A stretch of DNA of 64,000 nucleotides, from positions 992,001-1,056,000 of the forward strand of contig NZ_FWXT01000001.1 of assembly GCF_900176535.1 (NCBI RefSeq). Reading direction: 5' to 3'. This DNA is from Pedobacter africanus (GTDB lineage: Bacteria; Bacteroidota; Bacteroidia; Sphingobacteriales; Sphingobacteriaceae). The position numbers and the translations under genes were made by a program. A model generated the notes under the pieces. It was not told the DNA's origin and ran no database searches. It saw only the letters and a program-made list of their open reading frames with translations. Positions 26,107 through 34,864 of the stretch are shown here, piece by piece. Position 1 is the stretch's first letter. Every line of letters begins with the position of its first letter.

Positions 26107-27231
26107 CTAGTTGTAATTGTTTAACATAACCGGCATTACCAGCATCAGTACGTCTTCATGCTCATTGTTGGTCTGAGGGATCAGCAAGCCGGCCCTGTTT
26201 GGACTGGATAGTTCAAGTGTCACTTCCTCTCCGCTTAAATTGCTCAGCATTTCGATCAGGAACTTTGCATTAAAGCCAATTTCAAGATCTTCCCCTTCAT
26301 ACTGACAGCTTAAACGCTCATGTGCCTCATTTGCAAAGTCGAGGTCTTCTGAAGAGATATTCAGTTCGCTTCCACTGATCTTCAGCCTTACCTGGTGTGT
26401 GGTTTTGTTTGCAAAAATAACCACACGACGTAGGGTATTCAGGAATAAAGCCCTGTCAATTACCAGTTTATTCGGATTATTGGCAGGAATAACCGCTTCG
26501 TAATCCGGATAGCGTTCGTCAATTAAACGGCAAACCAGGTTAATATTCTCAAATTTAAAGAAAGCACTTGTTGCATTGTAATCAACGGATACATTGATAT
26601 CTGTTGAGGGCAATGCGGCTTTTAATAAAGTCAGGGCTTTTTTAGGCAGTATAAAAGATGAACTCTTATCTGCTTTGCTGTCCATACGCCTGTACCTTAC
26701 CAGTTTGTGTGCATCTGTTGCCACAAAAGTGATGTATTGCTCAGAAAGCTGACAAAAAACACCCGTCATTGCCGGACGCAATTCGTCACTGCTTACTGCA
26801 AAAATAGTTTTGGTAATGGCTTCGGTTAAAACAGAAGCCGGTAAATTTACAGATGAAGCATTTTCAACCACGGGAATCTTCGGAAAATCATCTCCGTTCT
26901 CTCCGCTCAGTTTATACTTACCATCACCTGCGCTGATCTCAATAGAGAAAGTACTGTCATCAATATTGAATGAAATCGGCTGATCGGGCAATGTTTTTAA
27001 CGTATCTAATAATATTCTGGCTGGCACAGCTACTTTTCCGCCCTCTTTGGATTCTACCGCTAAAGATGTGGTCATGCTGGTCTGTAAATCTGTAGCAGAA
27101 ATCGTTAAATTCCCTTCCTTAATCTCAAACAGGAAATTTTCCAGTATAGGCAAAACAGTGCTGCTGCTCGATGCACCGTTAACTGTTTGCAAATGTTTTA
27201 AAAGCGTTGATGTGGATACAATAAATCTCAT
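26107..27231 (-). CDS. dnaN: DNA polymerase III beta subunit (sliding clamp)
   Basis: A 374-residue beta clamp. It has three repeated clamp domains. Family signatures include LPILENFLFE, FSIEISAGDGKYKLSGE, RPAMTGVFCQ, ATDAHKLVRYR and the C-terminal VLMLVMPVMLN. It forms a ring dimer that tethers the replicase to DNA. It lies 35 nt downstream of gldG, an arrangement common in Bacteroidota, with a TATTTTTG box 21 nt ahead of its start, so it may have its own promoter. No dnaA or oriC-like boxes are seen nearby. Confidence 0.96.
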   Translation of the reverse strand: MRFIVSTSTLLKHLQTVNGASSSSTVLPILENFLFEIKEGNLTISATDLQTSMTTSLAVESKEGGKVAVPARILLDTLKTLPDQPISFNIDDSTFSIEISAGDGKYKLSGENGDDFPKIPVVENASSVNLPASVLTEAITKTIFAVSSDELRPAMTGVFCQLSEQYITFVATDAHKLVRYRRMDSKADKSSSFILPKKALTLLKAALPSTDINVSVDYNATSAFFKFENINLVCRLIDERYPDYEAVIPANNPNKLVIDRALFLNTLRRVVIFANKTTHQVRLKISGSELNISSEDLDFANEAHERLSCQYEGEDLEIGFNAKFLIEMLSNLSGEEVTLELSSPNRAGLLIPQTNNEHEDVLMLVMPVMLNNYN

Positions 27232-27252
27232 AGTTATGATCTAGTCAGTTCT

Positions 27253-27260
27253 CAAAAATA
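27253..27260 (-). promoter_or_regulatory. -7 promoter box before dnaN
   Basis: Minus-strand TATTTTTG, an exact TAnnTTTG, 21 nt before the dnaN start and inside the 35-nt gldG-dnaN gap. No TTG at the expected upstream spacing. Confidence 0.4.
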
Positions 27261-27266
27261 TAAAAA

Positions 27267-28946
27267 TTACCTTGCATACTTATGTTTACGGTAATAATGT
27301 TGAAAAATTGCGAACGATATTAACAATAATAATGGAACGAGGATATTAACCAGCTGCCACTGCAGCTTTTCGTTGCGCAAACGTGCCTTATCCAATAACC
27401 TGATTTTAACCTCTTTATTGCGTAGTTCAATTAAATTGTCATCATTCGACAAATAATCGGCAATATTTAACAACAATGCCTTATTTCCATAATTTCGCTG
27501 CGTATATCGGTCGAAACCAAGTGGAAAAGCTGAACCATCCCGACTGCTAACCTGGTTTTTGAAGACATCACCATCGGCGATGACCACCATTTTTGAGGGC
27601 TTTGCCACAGCAGGTAACGGATAGGCTTCATCAATACCTGCAGGTAATTCCCTGTTCAAAAATACGGAAGGGAAAACCCCTTCCAGCAGTACCCCGGTTG
27701 CCTGCGGCACACTCGCATAATCACGCGGGTCCGGCTGCTCGGCCACCATTTGCAGGGAAAGCATTTTTGGCGCATTAAAAACCTTATTGAAGGGCGAACA
27801 GCGCAGGATCACTTTTTTACGGATACCTTTTACCCCTATGGTATCCACTGTACTGACAAACTCACTTCTGATACCGTCGATGTTCTTTACCAAGGCAACA
27901 GCAGTATCAGGCATCAGTAAGGGATAATATACCCAGGGGGCCATTTGAATTTGTCCCTGCGAACCGCCCATGGCTAAAGGGATCTCGGCACAGTTGGCAT
28001 CGGCAATGAGGTTATAATTTACCCTGGCCCCATAAATAAAGAGCATATCGTCCAGGTTCAGTTTCCGGTTAAAGGCCAACTGCTCGGTCTTACCCTTCAG
28101 GCTGTCCAGATCGGCACTCACCTGGTCTATACACCACACCACACGCCCACCGTTCATCACAAAGTAATTGAGCTTATATTTTTCGGCTTCGGTAAATTCT
28201 TTCTGGGGTTTGGCAATCACCAACAGTTTGAGCTTATCCAATCCAGAACGGTCAATCAGGTTCAGGTTTACCCTGCCAACTTCATAGCTGTCAGACAGGC
28301 TTTTGATGGCATCGTTCAGATGCAGGTCAGACAACTCTCCATTGCCTTCCGTAAAGCCTATTCGGGGATGCTGTCCGCTCAATACTTTTTGTATGGCAGA
28401 GGTAAATACATATTCCAGGCTTTGGATGGAATTGTTGATATTCTCTTCATAGCTTCCCTCGGCATTCAGGTTTTGCAGCAGCTTTACCGGAAAATGTTTT
28501 TCTCCGGCCTCAACTATAGCCATTGGGAAAATGGTTTTCTGGGCAAAGCCATTGTCGTTTTTGATGTTGAGATTGGTAGGCTCCACCCCCAGCTGGAACA
28601 GCTGATTGATGGCTGTATCCTGTTCCGCTGCAGATAAACCGCTCATGGGATCTGTAAATATAACCTTAACCTCTTTATCTGAATAAGCCCGGTAATCGGT
28701 CAGCAGATCTTTGGTTGCCGCTTGCAAACGTTTAAAGGCTGCCGGTAAATCGCCATCCAGAAAAACGGTGATCACAATAGGCTTTTCGTTTTTTTTTAAG
28801 ATAGATTTGGTCTTATCGCTAAGTGTAAAACGTTTTTCCTTCGTAAAATCTATCCGTGTATAAACGTACTGAGATGCGATATTGGCCAAAACAACCAGGG
28901 TAAGAACAATACCTGCATTCAGCCAGTTTTTTTTGTTGCTTACCAT
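27267..28946 (-). CDS. gldG: Gliding motility ABC transporter substrate-binding protein GldG
   Basis: A 559-residue protein with one N-terminal helix (about 9-30), a large extracytoplasmic domain and a C-terminal helix (about 535-552), followed by a basic tail. Family features include IDFTKEKRFTLSDKTK, GNGELSDLHL and GRVVWCIDQV. GldG works with GldA and GldF in an ABC system required for gliding in Flavobacterium. It overlaps gldF by 7 nt. Confidence 0.92.
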   Translation of the reverse strand: MVSNKKNWLNAGIVLTLVVLANIASQYVYTRIDFTKEKRFTLSDKTKSILKKNEKPIVITVFLDGDLPAAFKRLQAATKDLLTDYRAYSDKEVKVIFTDPMSGLSAAEQDTAINQLFQLGVEPTNLNIKNDNGFAQKTIFPMAIVEAGEKHFPVKLLQNLNAEGSYEENINNSIQSLEYVFTSAIQKVLSGQHPRIGFTEGNGELSDLHLNDAIKSLSDSYEVGRVNLNLIDRSGLDKLKLLVIAKPQKEFTEAEKYKLNYFVMNGGRVVWCIDQVSADLDSLKGKTEQLAFNRKLNLDDMLFIYGARVNYNLIADANCAEIPLAMGGSQGQIQMAPWVYYPLLMPDTAVALVKNIDGIRSEFVSTVDTIGVKGIRKKVILRCSPFNKVFNAPKMLSLQMVAEQPDPRDYASVPQATGVLLEGVFPSVFLNRELPAGIDEAYPLPAVAKPSKMVVIADGDVFKNQVSSRDGSAFPLGFDRYTQRNYGNKALLLNIADYLSNDDNLIELRNKEVKIRLLDKARLRNEKLQWQLVNILVPLLLLISFAIFQHYYRKHKYAR

Positions 28947-29668
28947 TTCCGACCTCCTATAGCCAGCCGTGCTGCCGTAAGAAAGAGCAATACAAAGCTG
29001 ATAAAGTAGATGAGGTCCCTGGTGTCCAGTACCCCCCTGCTCATCGATTGATAGTGTTCATTTACACTCAACGCGAGCAGTGCCGTTTCAAAATACCTGA
29101 TGGCAAACACCTGGCTCATGGCATCAAAGCCCATATAACAAATAAAGCAGGTAAACACGGCTATGGCAAAAGCAGTAACCTGGTTTTTGGTGATGGAAGA
29201 GGCAAAAACACCTATTGCGGCAAAGGCAGCCCCTAGCAACAGCAAACCTATGTAGGAGCCAGTTACTGCGCCGGTGTCTATGTTGCCTTTAGGCATACCC
29301 AACTGGCTAACAGCACAATAGTAGATCAGTGTGGGCAGCAAAGCAAACAGGATAAGCAGCAAGCAGGCAAAGTATTTGGCCAGTAAAATCTGCCAGTCGC
29401 CAAGCGGTCTTGCAGCCAGTAAAATATAGGTACCCTCTCTTCTTTCTTCTGCAAAAGAACGCATGCTAAGTGCAGGGATCAGGAACATAAACAGGAAAGG
29501 CGCCAGGCTAAAGAAACCGGTCAGTTCAGCATAGCCGTAATCCAGTATAGAGGTGTCCGGGAAAAACCAAAGCAGCAAACCTGCAGCCAGCAGGAATACC
29601 CCAATGGTGATATAGGCCATCAGCGAATTTAGCTGGCTGAACAATTCCCTTTTAAAAACGGCGTACAT
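28940..29668 (-). CDS. gldF: Gliding motility ABC transporter permease GldF
   Basis: A 242-residue ABC-2-type permease with six transmembrane helices. It begins MYAVFKRELFSQLNSL and carries SMRSFAEERREGTYILLAARPL, a coupling segment typical of this class. GldF forms the channel of the GldAFG complex. I use the ATG at 29668; an upstream start at 29743 would overlap the preceding beta-barrel gene. The 7-nt overlap with gldG supports co-transcription. Confidence 0.92.
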   Translation of the reverse strand: MYAVFKRELFSQLNSLMAYITIGVFLLAAGLLLWFFPDTSILDYGYAELTGFFSLAPFLFMFLIPALSMRSFAEERREGTYILLAARPLGDWQILLAKYFACLLLILFALLPTLIYYCAVSQLGMPKGNIDTGAVTGSYIGLLLLGAAFAAIGVFASSITKNQVTAFAIAVFTCFICYMGFDAMSQVFAIRYFETALLALSVNEHYQSMSRGVLDTRDLIYFISFVLLFLTAARLAIGGRKW

Positions 29669-29675
29669 GCATCCT

Positions 29676-30197
29676 CTAAAAATTATACCCTGCCCGTATT
29701 CCGGCAAATGAACGTGTACCGCCGCTTCTTGCCCAGTTCTCATACCTGAGCCCGATATCCAGGCTCCCGTTTTTACCTACAGGCCATGTGGTGCCCAGGC
29801 CTGGCACATAAACAAAGGAAGTACCCGATCCGGAGCCGCTGGCAGTAGATATGGAAACACCCAACTCCGCAGCAGCATAAACCTTGCTGCCAAAAAAATA
29901 CCTGGCACCTGCTTTTATGGGTACAAAACCTTCCTTGTATTTGATGTTGGTAAAAACATCGGGGCCATGAAACCTTAAATACCCCACATTACCGGTAATA
30001 CTCAGGTTATCGGCAACCGGTTTTTGATACAGTAGTGAAACGCCGATCGCATAATCGGCCACATCCTTAAAACCGCCAACCGGAAAAGCGCCATCCAGAC
30101 CAAGGCCAATCTGCGACTCCCTTGATTTGGTTTGTGCATTCAACTGGTTAAGCATTAAAAAAAAGGCCAGCGACAGGAATAAAATTTTCTTCAGCAT
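29676..30197 (-). CDS. Outer-membrane beta-barrel protein (paralogue A)
   Basis: A 173-residue protein with a signal peptide ending near LNAQ and short amphipathic strands ending in an aromatic residue (AGYNF), as in small outer-membrane barrels. It is clearly related to the protein at 32645-33178: shared GxDGAFPVGGFKD-like N-terminus, VPIKAGARYFF, AAELG and SFAGIRAGYNF. It lies between glyS (8 nt) and gldF (7 nt), apparently in the same transcript. The role is unknown. Confidence 0.75.
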   Translation of the reverse strand: MLKKILFLSLAFFLMLNQLNAQTKSRESQIGLGLDGAFPVGGFKDVADYAIGVSLLYQKPVADNLSITGNVGYLRFHGPDVFTNIKYKEGFVPIKAGARYFFGSKVYAAAELGVSISTASGSGSGTSFVYVPGLGTTWPVGKNGSLDIGLRYENWARSGGTRSFAGIRAGYNF

Positions 30198-30205
30198 ATG
30201 GGTAC

Positions 30206-31696
30206 TTATAGATCTTTTCTCAACAGGGTTTTCCAGCTGGTCTTGCTGGCAATCAGTTCATCCAGGTGTTTAATCTCGATGCGCTGCTGCTCCATGGTAT
30301 CGCGGTGGCGGATGGTTACGGTATTGTCTTCCAGGGTCTGATGGTCCACGGTAACGCAGAAAGGCGTTCCAATGGCATCTTGGCGACGGTAACGTTTTCC
30401 AATGGCATCTTTTTCTTCATAAATGCAATTGAAATCCAGTTTCAGGTTATCCATAATTTCCCTTGCTTTTTCAGGCAGTCCGTCTTTCTTGGTTAAAGGG
30501 AAGATGGCCACTTTATAGGGAGCAAGACAAGGATGCAGGCGCAGCAGTGTTCTGCTGTCCTGTTTTTCTGACGTGCTCAGATCTTCCTCTTCAAAAGCAT
30601 TGATCAGGGTAAGCAGGAACATACGGTCTAAGCCGATAGAAGTTTCAATTACATATGGCACATAATTGCCATAAGGCTTGCCTTCTTCGTTAAGATCGTT
30701 GTCAAAATACTGCATCTTCCTGCCTGAGAATTTCTCGTGCTGCGAAAGGTCAAAATCAGTACGGCTGTGGATACCTTCTACTTCTTTAAAGCCAAAAGGA
30801 AATTCAAACTCAATATCTGTTGCGGCATTGGCATAATGCGCCAGTTTTACGTGATCGTGATAACGGTATTTTTCAGCTGAAGTACCCAAAGCCTTGTGCC
30901 ATTTCAGACGCGCCTCTTTCCAGTAGGCAAACCATTTCTGGTCTTCGCCCGGTCTTACAAAGAACTGCATTTCCATCTGTTCAAACTCACGCATCCGCAT
31001 AATAAATTGACGGGCAATCACTTCATTTCTAAAAGCTTTACCAATCTGGGCGATTCCGAAAGGGATTTTCATACGTCCTGATTTTTGTACATTCAGGAAG
31101 TTCACAAAAATCCCCTGAGCGGTTTCAGGGCGCAGGTAAACTTCCTCAGAACCCTCTGCCATGGCTCCAAACTGCGTACTGAACATCAGGTTAAACTGCC
31201 GTACCTCTGTCCAGTTTTTAGTTCCGCTTACAGGACAGGCGATCTCATGCTGTTCAATTAAAGTCTTTAGTTCCTGCAGGTTTTCGGCTTTAAGCGCCTC
31301 ATCCATATCGGCCTGCAGTTTGGCCGCTTTATCTGATTTACCGTCTTTTTCATAACGGGCAATTTTATCTTCCAGTAGCTGGTCGGCACGATAGCGTTTT
31401 TTGGAATCCTTATTGTCGATCATCGGATCGTTAAAACCATCTACGTGACCGCTGGCCTTCCATACTTTAGGGTGCATAAAGATGGCAGAATCTATCCCTA
31501 CAATATTTTCATGCATTTGCACCATGGCTTTCCACCAATAGGTCTTGATGTTGTTCTTTAATTCTGCACCCAGCTGTCCGTAATCATAAACTGCGCTCAG
31601 TCCGTCATAAATTTCGCTGCTTTGAAATACAAAACCGTATTCCTTGGCGTGTGATATTACATTTTTAAATTGTTCGTCGTTAGTATGTTTTGCCAT
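30206..31696 (-). CDS. glyS: Glycine--tRNA ligase (alpha2 type)
   Basis: A 496-residue class II synthetase of the dimeric archaeal/eukaryotic-like type, charging tRNA-Gly. Evidence: the start with FKNVISHAKEYGFVFQSSEIY, motif 2 around YLRPETAQGIFVNF and FRNEVIARQFIMRMREFEQ-type elements, motif 3 ETSIGLDRMFL, and the C-terminal anticodon-binding domain (LAPYKVAIFPL). The length is normal. It appears to lead an operon with the beta-barrel, gldF and gldG genes. Confidence 0.95.
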   Translation of the reverse strand: MAKHTNDEQFKNVISHAKEYGFVFQSSEIYDGLSAVYDYGQLGAELKNNIKTYWWKAMVQMHENIVGIDSAIFMHPKVWKASGHVDGFNDPMIDNKDSKKRYRADQLLEDKIARYEKDGKSDKAAKLQADMDEALKAENLQELKTLIEQHEIACPVSGTKNWTEVRQFNLMFSTQFGAMAEGSEEVYLRPETAQGIFVNFLNVQKSGRMKIPFGIAQIGKAFRNEVIARQFIMRMREFEQMEMQFFVRPGEDQKWFAYWKEARLKWHKALGTSAEKYRYHDHVKLAHYANAATDIEFEFPFGFKEVEGIHSRTDFDLSQHEKFSGRKMQYFDNDLNEEGKPYGNYVPYVIETSIGLDRMFLLTLINAFEEEDLSTSEKQDSRTLLRLHPCLAPYKVAIFPLTKKDGLPEKAREIMDNLKLDFNCIYEEKDAIGKRYRRQDAIGTPFCVTVDHQTLEDNTVTIRHRDTMEQQRIEIKHLDELIASKTSWKTLLRKDL

Positions 31697-31703
31697 AATG
31701 ATG

Positions 31704-31711
31704 CAAACTTA
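31704..31711 (-). promoter_or_regulatory. -7 promoter box before glyS
   Basis: Minus-strand TAAGTTTG, an exact TAnnTTTG, 7 nt before the glyS ATG. The expected -33 position has no TTG. Confidence 0.45.
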
Positions 31712-31756
31712 GAGAAAATATTTTAATGGTTTTCATGAATAAGAACCTGTTTTTCC

Positions 31757-31764
31757 TACTTTTG
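31757..31764 (+). promoter_or_regulatory. -7 promoter box before gldA
   Basis: TACTTTTG, an exact TAnnTTTG, 37 nt before the TTG start of gldA. No matching -33 by eye. Confidence 0.4.
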
Positions 31765-31801
31765 AAAGTGATCTCCGGTGCAAACCTAAAAATTAAATCA
31801 A

Positions 31802-32512
31802 TTGAGCATTAAAGTACAGCAGTTAGCCAAACATTTCGATAAACAAAAAGCAGTTGACGGGATTAGTTTTGAAGCAAAACCAGGAAGGATACTGGGCTTC
31901 CTTGGGCCAAATGGCGCGGGCAAGTCGACCACCATGCGTATGCTTACCGGTTATTTAAAACCTACATCGGGCACTGCCAGTCTGGCGGGCTATGACGTAC
32001 AGGTGCAGGCACTGGAAATGAAAAAGATCATGGGCTACCTGCCCGAAAATACCCCTTTGTATACCGACATGTATGTAAAGGAATTCTTATTATTTGTAGC
32101 CAACACTTACAAGCTGAAAGATGCCGCTTTAAAAGTCGAGGAAACGATCAAAAAAACAGGTTTAACTGCGGAACAGCATAAGAAGATCGGAATGCTGTCC
32201 AAAGGCTACAAACAACGTATAGGCCTGGCTCAGGCCATAATACACGATCCGGAAGTACTGATCCTGGACGAGCCTACCTCCGGTCTCGATCCGAACCAGC
32301 TTAACGACATGCGGGAACTGATCAGGAACCTGGGCAGAAACAAAACCGTTATCCTTTCCACACACATCATGCAGGAGGTAGAAGCTGTTTGCGACGATGT
32401 GGTCATCATCCACAAAGGAAGCATTGTAGCCAATGACACCATTGCAGGCCTTAAGGCGCAGCATTCGGGTGCCACATTGGAGGAGATTTTCAGAACACTC
32501 ACCTACAGTTAA
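31802..32512 (+). CDS. gldA: Gliding motility ABC transporter ATP-binding protein GldA
   Basis: A 236-residue ABC ATPase. Walker A GPNGAGKST is at residues 35-43, the signature region LSKGYKQRIGLAQA follows and Walker B is LILDEPTSGLD. The N-terminus MSIKVQQLAKHF aligns with GldA, so the TTG at 31802 is probably the true start; no ATG precedes the Walker A region in frame. GldA powers the GldFG transporter encoded on the other strand 2-4 kb away. A drug-exporter ATPase is a weaker alternative. Confidence 0.87.
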   Translation: MSIKVQQLAKHFDKQKAVDGISFEAKPGRILGFLGPNGAGKSTTMRMLTGYLKPTSGTASLAGYDVQVQALEMKKIMGYLPENTPLYTDMYVKEFLLFVANTYKLKDAALKVEETIKKTGLTAEQHKKIGMLSKGYKQRIGLAQAIIHDPEVLILDEPTSGLDPNQLNDMRELIRNLGRNKTVILSTHIMQEVEAVCDDVVIIHKGSIVANDTIAGLKAQHSGATLEEIFRTLTYS

Positions 32513-32644
32513 ATTTTCTACCCTCTGAAGGGGGATTTTTATGACATCTGATATTTTATTTAATTTTTTAGAATATTCCCTTGTAACAATGGCAAAGTTT
32601 TTGTGTCTATGGAATAAATCAATTAGAAATTAAATAAAAAACAC

Positions 32645-33178
32645 ATGAAAAAATTATTTCTACTAACAGCTATCGCAGGTTTATTTGCAATTTCAAACGT
32701 AAAAGCACAGGATGCAGCAATGTCTGGACCTAAATTAGGTATTGGTGCAGAGTTTGCATTCCCAATGGGAGATTTTGGAGATGGCTACAAATTTGGTGTA
32801 GGTGGTTCTTTACAATACCAACACCCGATTGCCAACAAATTGAATTTGACAGGAAGCGCAGGTTACCTAAACTTTACAGGAAAAGAAGTTACTGTATTAG
32901 GCACAACTTTTAAAAATGAGGCAATAGGATTTATTCCTGTAAAAGCAGGTTTAAGATACTTCCTTGCTGAAAACATCTTTGTAGGTGGTGAACTTGGTGC
33001 TGTTTTCGGGACTAAAGACGGTGTAGGAACAGCTTTCGCTTATTCACCAGGTGTTGGTGTTGAGTTTCCGGTTGCAGACAAATCGACTATTGAACTAGGT
33101 GGCCGCTATGAAGGATGGTCTAATGACGGAACTTCCTCGTTCATCGGTTTAAGACTGGCTTGGAACTTCGGTTTGTAG
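32645..33178 (+). CDS. Outer-membrane beta-barrel protein (paralogue B)
   Basis: A 177-residue exported protein with a signal peptide ending in VKAQ and a small barrel of alternating strands ending RLAWNFGL. It is a paralogue of the protein at 29676-30197, sharing GIGAEFAFPMGDFGD, IPVKAGLRYF, GGELGAVFG and SFIGLRLAWNF. Codon use is rich in A/T-ending codons. It has its own strong terminator. The family is PorT/outer-membrane-protein-like and the function is not known. Confidence 0.78.
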   Translation: MKKLFLLTAIAGLFAISNVKAQDAAMSGPKLGIGAEFAFPMGDFGDGYKFGVGGSLQYQHPIANKLNLTGSAGYLNFTGKEVTVLGTTFKNEAIGFIPVKAGLRYFLAENIFVGGELGAVFGTKDGVGTAFAYSPGVGVEFPVADKSTIELGGRYEGWSNDGTSSFIGLRLAWNFGL

Positions 33179-33196
33179 TCAAAAACTAAAATCATT

Positions 33197-33233
33197 AAAA
33201 AGCCTGTTTGAATAAATCAAACAGGCTTTTTTT
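33197..33233 (+). terminator. Strong terminator after paralogue B
   Basis: A 14-bp stem: AAAAAGCCTGTTTG (33197-33210) with its complement at 33218-33231, a 7-nt loop and a T run to 33233. Confidence 0.93.
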
Positions 33234-33485
33234 ATGAATGTTAAACAAAATACTTAAATTCACCTGCTGCTTGAAGAGAATATTAACAGGCAGATTGGGC
33301 TTCTTGGCAACCTTTTCGCATCTGCATCATAAGAATTAGCAAATCAAATTTATTTCATTTTCGAGAGCAAAATTAAATCTGCCTGTAATTTCTGTTCAAA
33401 AAGAAACCAGCAAAAAAATACCCAACAGTAAAATTATTTAACACATATTTTTATCTTCGCGCCATCTTAATTAACGAAAAAAAAT
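33234..33485. other. Gap with a distant 11-bp inverted repeat
   Basis: No gene is supported here. ACAGGCAGATT (33286-33296) is the exact reverse complement of AATCTGCCTGT (33376-33386), 79 nt apart, which could close a stem around a mostly AT-rich interior. The last 60 nt hold the likely promoter of the next gene (TATTTTTA near 33447). Confidence 0.4.
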
Positions 33486-34103
33486 ATGAGAAAATTATTT
33501 ATCATTCTACTATCAGTGAGTACTTGTTTAACTGCTTTTTCGCAAGAGAAAGGTAGTTTTGAATTTGGATTTAACGTTGGTTATAATCTTTCTACAGTAA
33601 CAAGCGGATCAACTACCAACAGCACCTTCAGAAGTGCATTTAACGCCGGAGGCTTTGGTGATTATTATTTTTCAAACAGGTGGAGCATTAAAGCGAAATT
33701 AACTTACGATCAAAAAGGTTGGAACGATGGTTTTATAACCAACTTAAACAATGGACAAAGTTTTAAAACCGATTATCGCATTGATTATTTAACGATACCA
33801 GTTATGGCAAACTGGCACTTTGGAAAAAAAAGAAACTGGTACCTGAATTTTGGCCCCTATGCCGGTTTTTTGTTAAATGCTAAAGAAACCATGTTCAACA
33901 CAGACTTAAAAGAGATTATGAACAGTACCGATTTTGGCTTAGCCGCTGGAATAGGTGTTAAAATTCCAGTAGCTAAAAAATTAAAAATTCTATTGGAATT
34001 AGATGGGCAAAGCGGTTTTACAGATGTGCTCAAAAACAATCAAGGCAGTACCATCAACAACTCCAGAAGCAGCTTTAATACAGGTTTAGTTTTCGATCTT
34101 TAA
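33486..34103 (+). CDS. PorT-family outer-membrane beta-barrel protein
   Basis: A 205-residue exported barrel: signal peptide (MRKLFIILLSVSTCLTAFSQ), then strands such as FEFGFNVGYNLSTV, RWSIKAKLTYDQKGWN and YLTIPVMANWHFG. The last is the PorT-like TIPV motif, and the sequence ends FNTGLVFDL. Proteins of this type are common in Bacteroidota, and some serve type IX secretion; a specific role cannot be assigned. It converges with sdhB (4-nt gap). Confidence 0.78.
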   Translation: MRKLFIILLSVSTCLTAFSQEKGSFEFGFNVGYNLSTVTSGSTTNSTFRSAFNAGGFGDYYFSNRWSIKAKLTYDQKGWNDGFITNLNNGQSFKTDYRIDYLTIPVMANWHFGKKRNWYLNFGPYAGFLLNAKETMFNTDLKEIMNSTDFGLAAGIGVKIPVAKKLKILLELDGQSGFTDVLKNNQGSTINNSRSSFNTGLVFDL

Positions 34104-34107
34104 AATT

Positions 34108-34857
34108 TCACTTCTTTAAAAGACTGCTCAAAGTATATTCCCAGTTCATTCTGGCAATATTTAATACCGATATGCTTTGCGGGCATTCCACCTCACAGGC
34201 TTCTGTATTGCTGCAATGCCCAAATGCTTCGGCATCCATCTGCCCTACCATGGCCAATGCCCTTTTACGGGATTCTACCTTGCCTTGCGGCAGTTTGGCC
34301 AGATGTGCTATTTTAGCAGAGGTAAATAAAGCAGCACTGGAGTTTTTGCAGGTAGCTACACAAGCCCCACAACCAATACAGGCTGCAGAATCAAAAGCAG
34401 ATTCTGCAGCTTCATGATCAATTGGAATGCCATTGGCCTCGGGCGCCTGTCCGGTATTTACCGACACAAAGCCACCAGACATGATGATCCTGTCGAAAGC
34501 CGAGCGATCTACCTTCAAATCGCGCTTTACCGGAAAGGCCATTGCCCGGAAAGGCTCCACATAAATGGTATCCCCATCTTTAAACTCGCGCATGTGCAGC
34601 TGACAAGTGGTCAGATGTGCTACAGGACCATGCGCCCTTCCATTGATCATCATTCCGCATTGCCCGCAAATTCCCTCCCTGCAATCGTGATCAAACTCTA
34701 CAGGCCTCTCGCCCGCCAGCACCAGCTTTTCGTTCAGCGTGTCCATCATTTCCAGGAACGACATATGGGGAATCACCTCATCCAATTCATAATCAACCAG
34801 TTTACCTTCACTTCCGGCATCGTTCTGCCTCCAGATTTTCAGATATATCTTCATCAC
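34108..34857 (-). CDS. sdhB: Succinate dehydrogenase / fumarate reductase iron-sulfur subunit
   Basis: A 249-residue Fe-S subunit. [2Fe-2S] ligands are C59, C64, C67 and C85; [4Fe-4S] ligands C160, C163, C166 with C225; [3Fe-4S] ligands C170, C215 and C221 by homology. It carries electrons from the flavin to the membrane subunit and menaquinone. It is the last gene of the porin-transporter-sdhCAB cluster, 7 nt after sdhA. Confidence 0.94.
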   Translation of the reverse strand: MMKIYLKIWRQNDAGSEGKLVDYELDEVIPHMSFLEMMDTLNEKLVLAGERPVEFDHDCREGICGQCGMMINGRAHGPVAHLTTCQLHMREFKDGDTIYVEPFRAMAFPVKRDLKVDRSAFDRIIMSGGFVSVNTGQAPEANGIPIDHEAAESAFDSAACIGCGACVATCKNSSAALFTSAKIAHLAKLPQGKVESRKRALAMVGQMDAEAFGHCSNTEACEVECPQSISVLNIARMNWEYTLSSLLKK

Positions 34858-34864
34858 CTTGTTG

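Noticed and set aside
26107..27266. Replication origin next to dnaN
   Set aside because: No DnaA-box cluster or dnaA gene is visible; dnaN sits with gldG as in many Bacteroidota, away from the origin.
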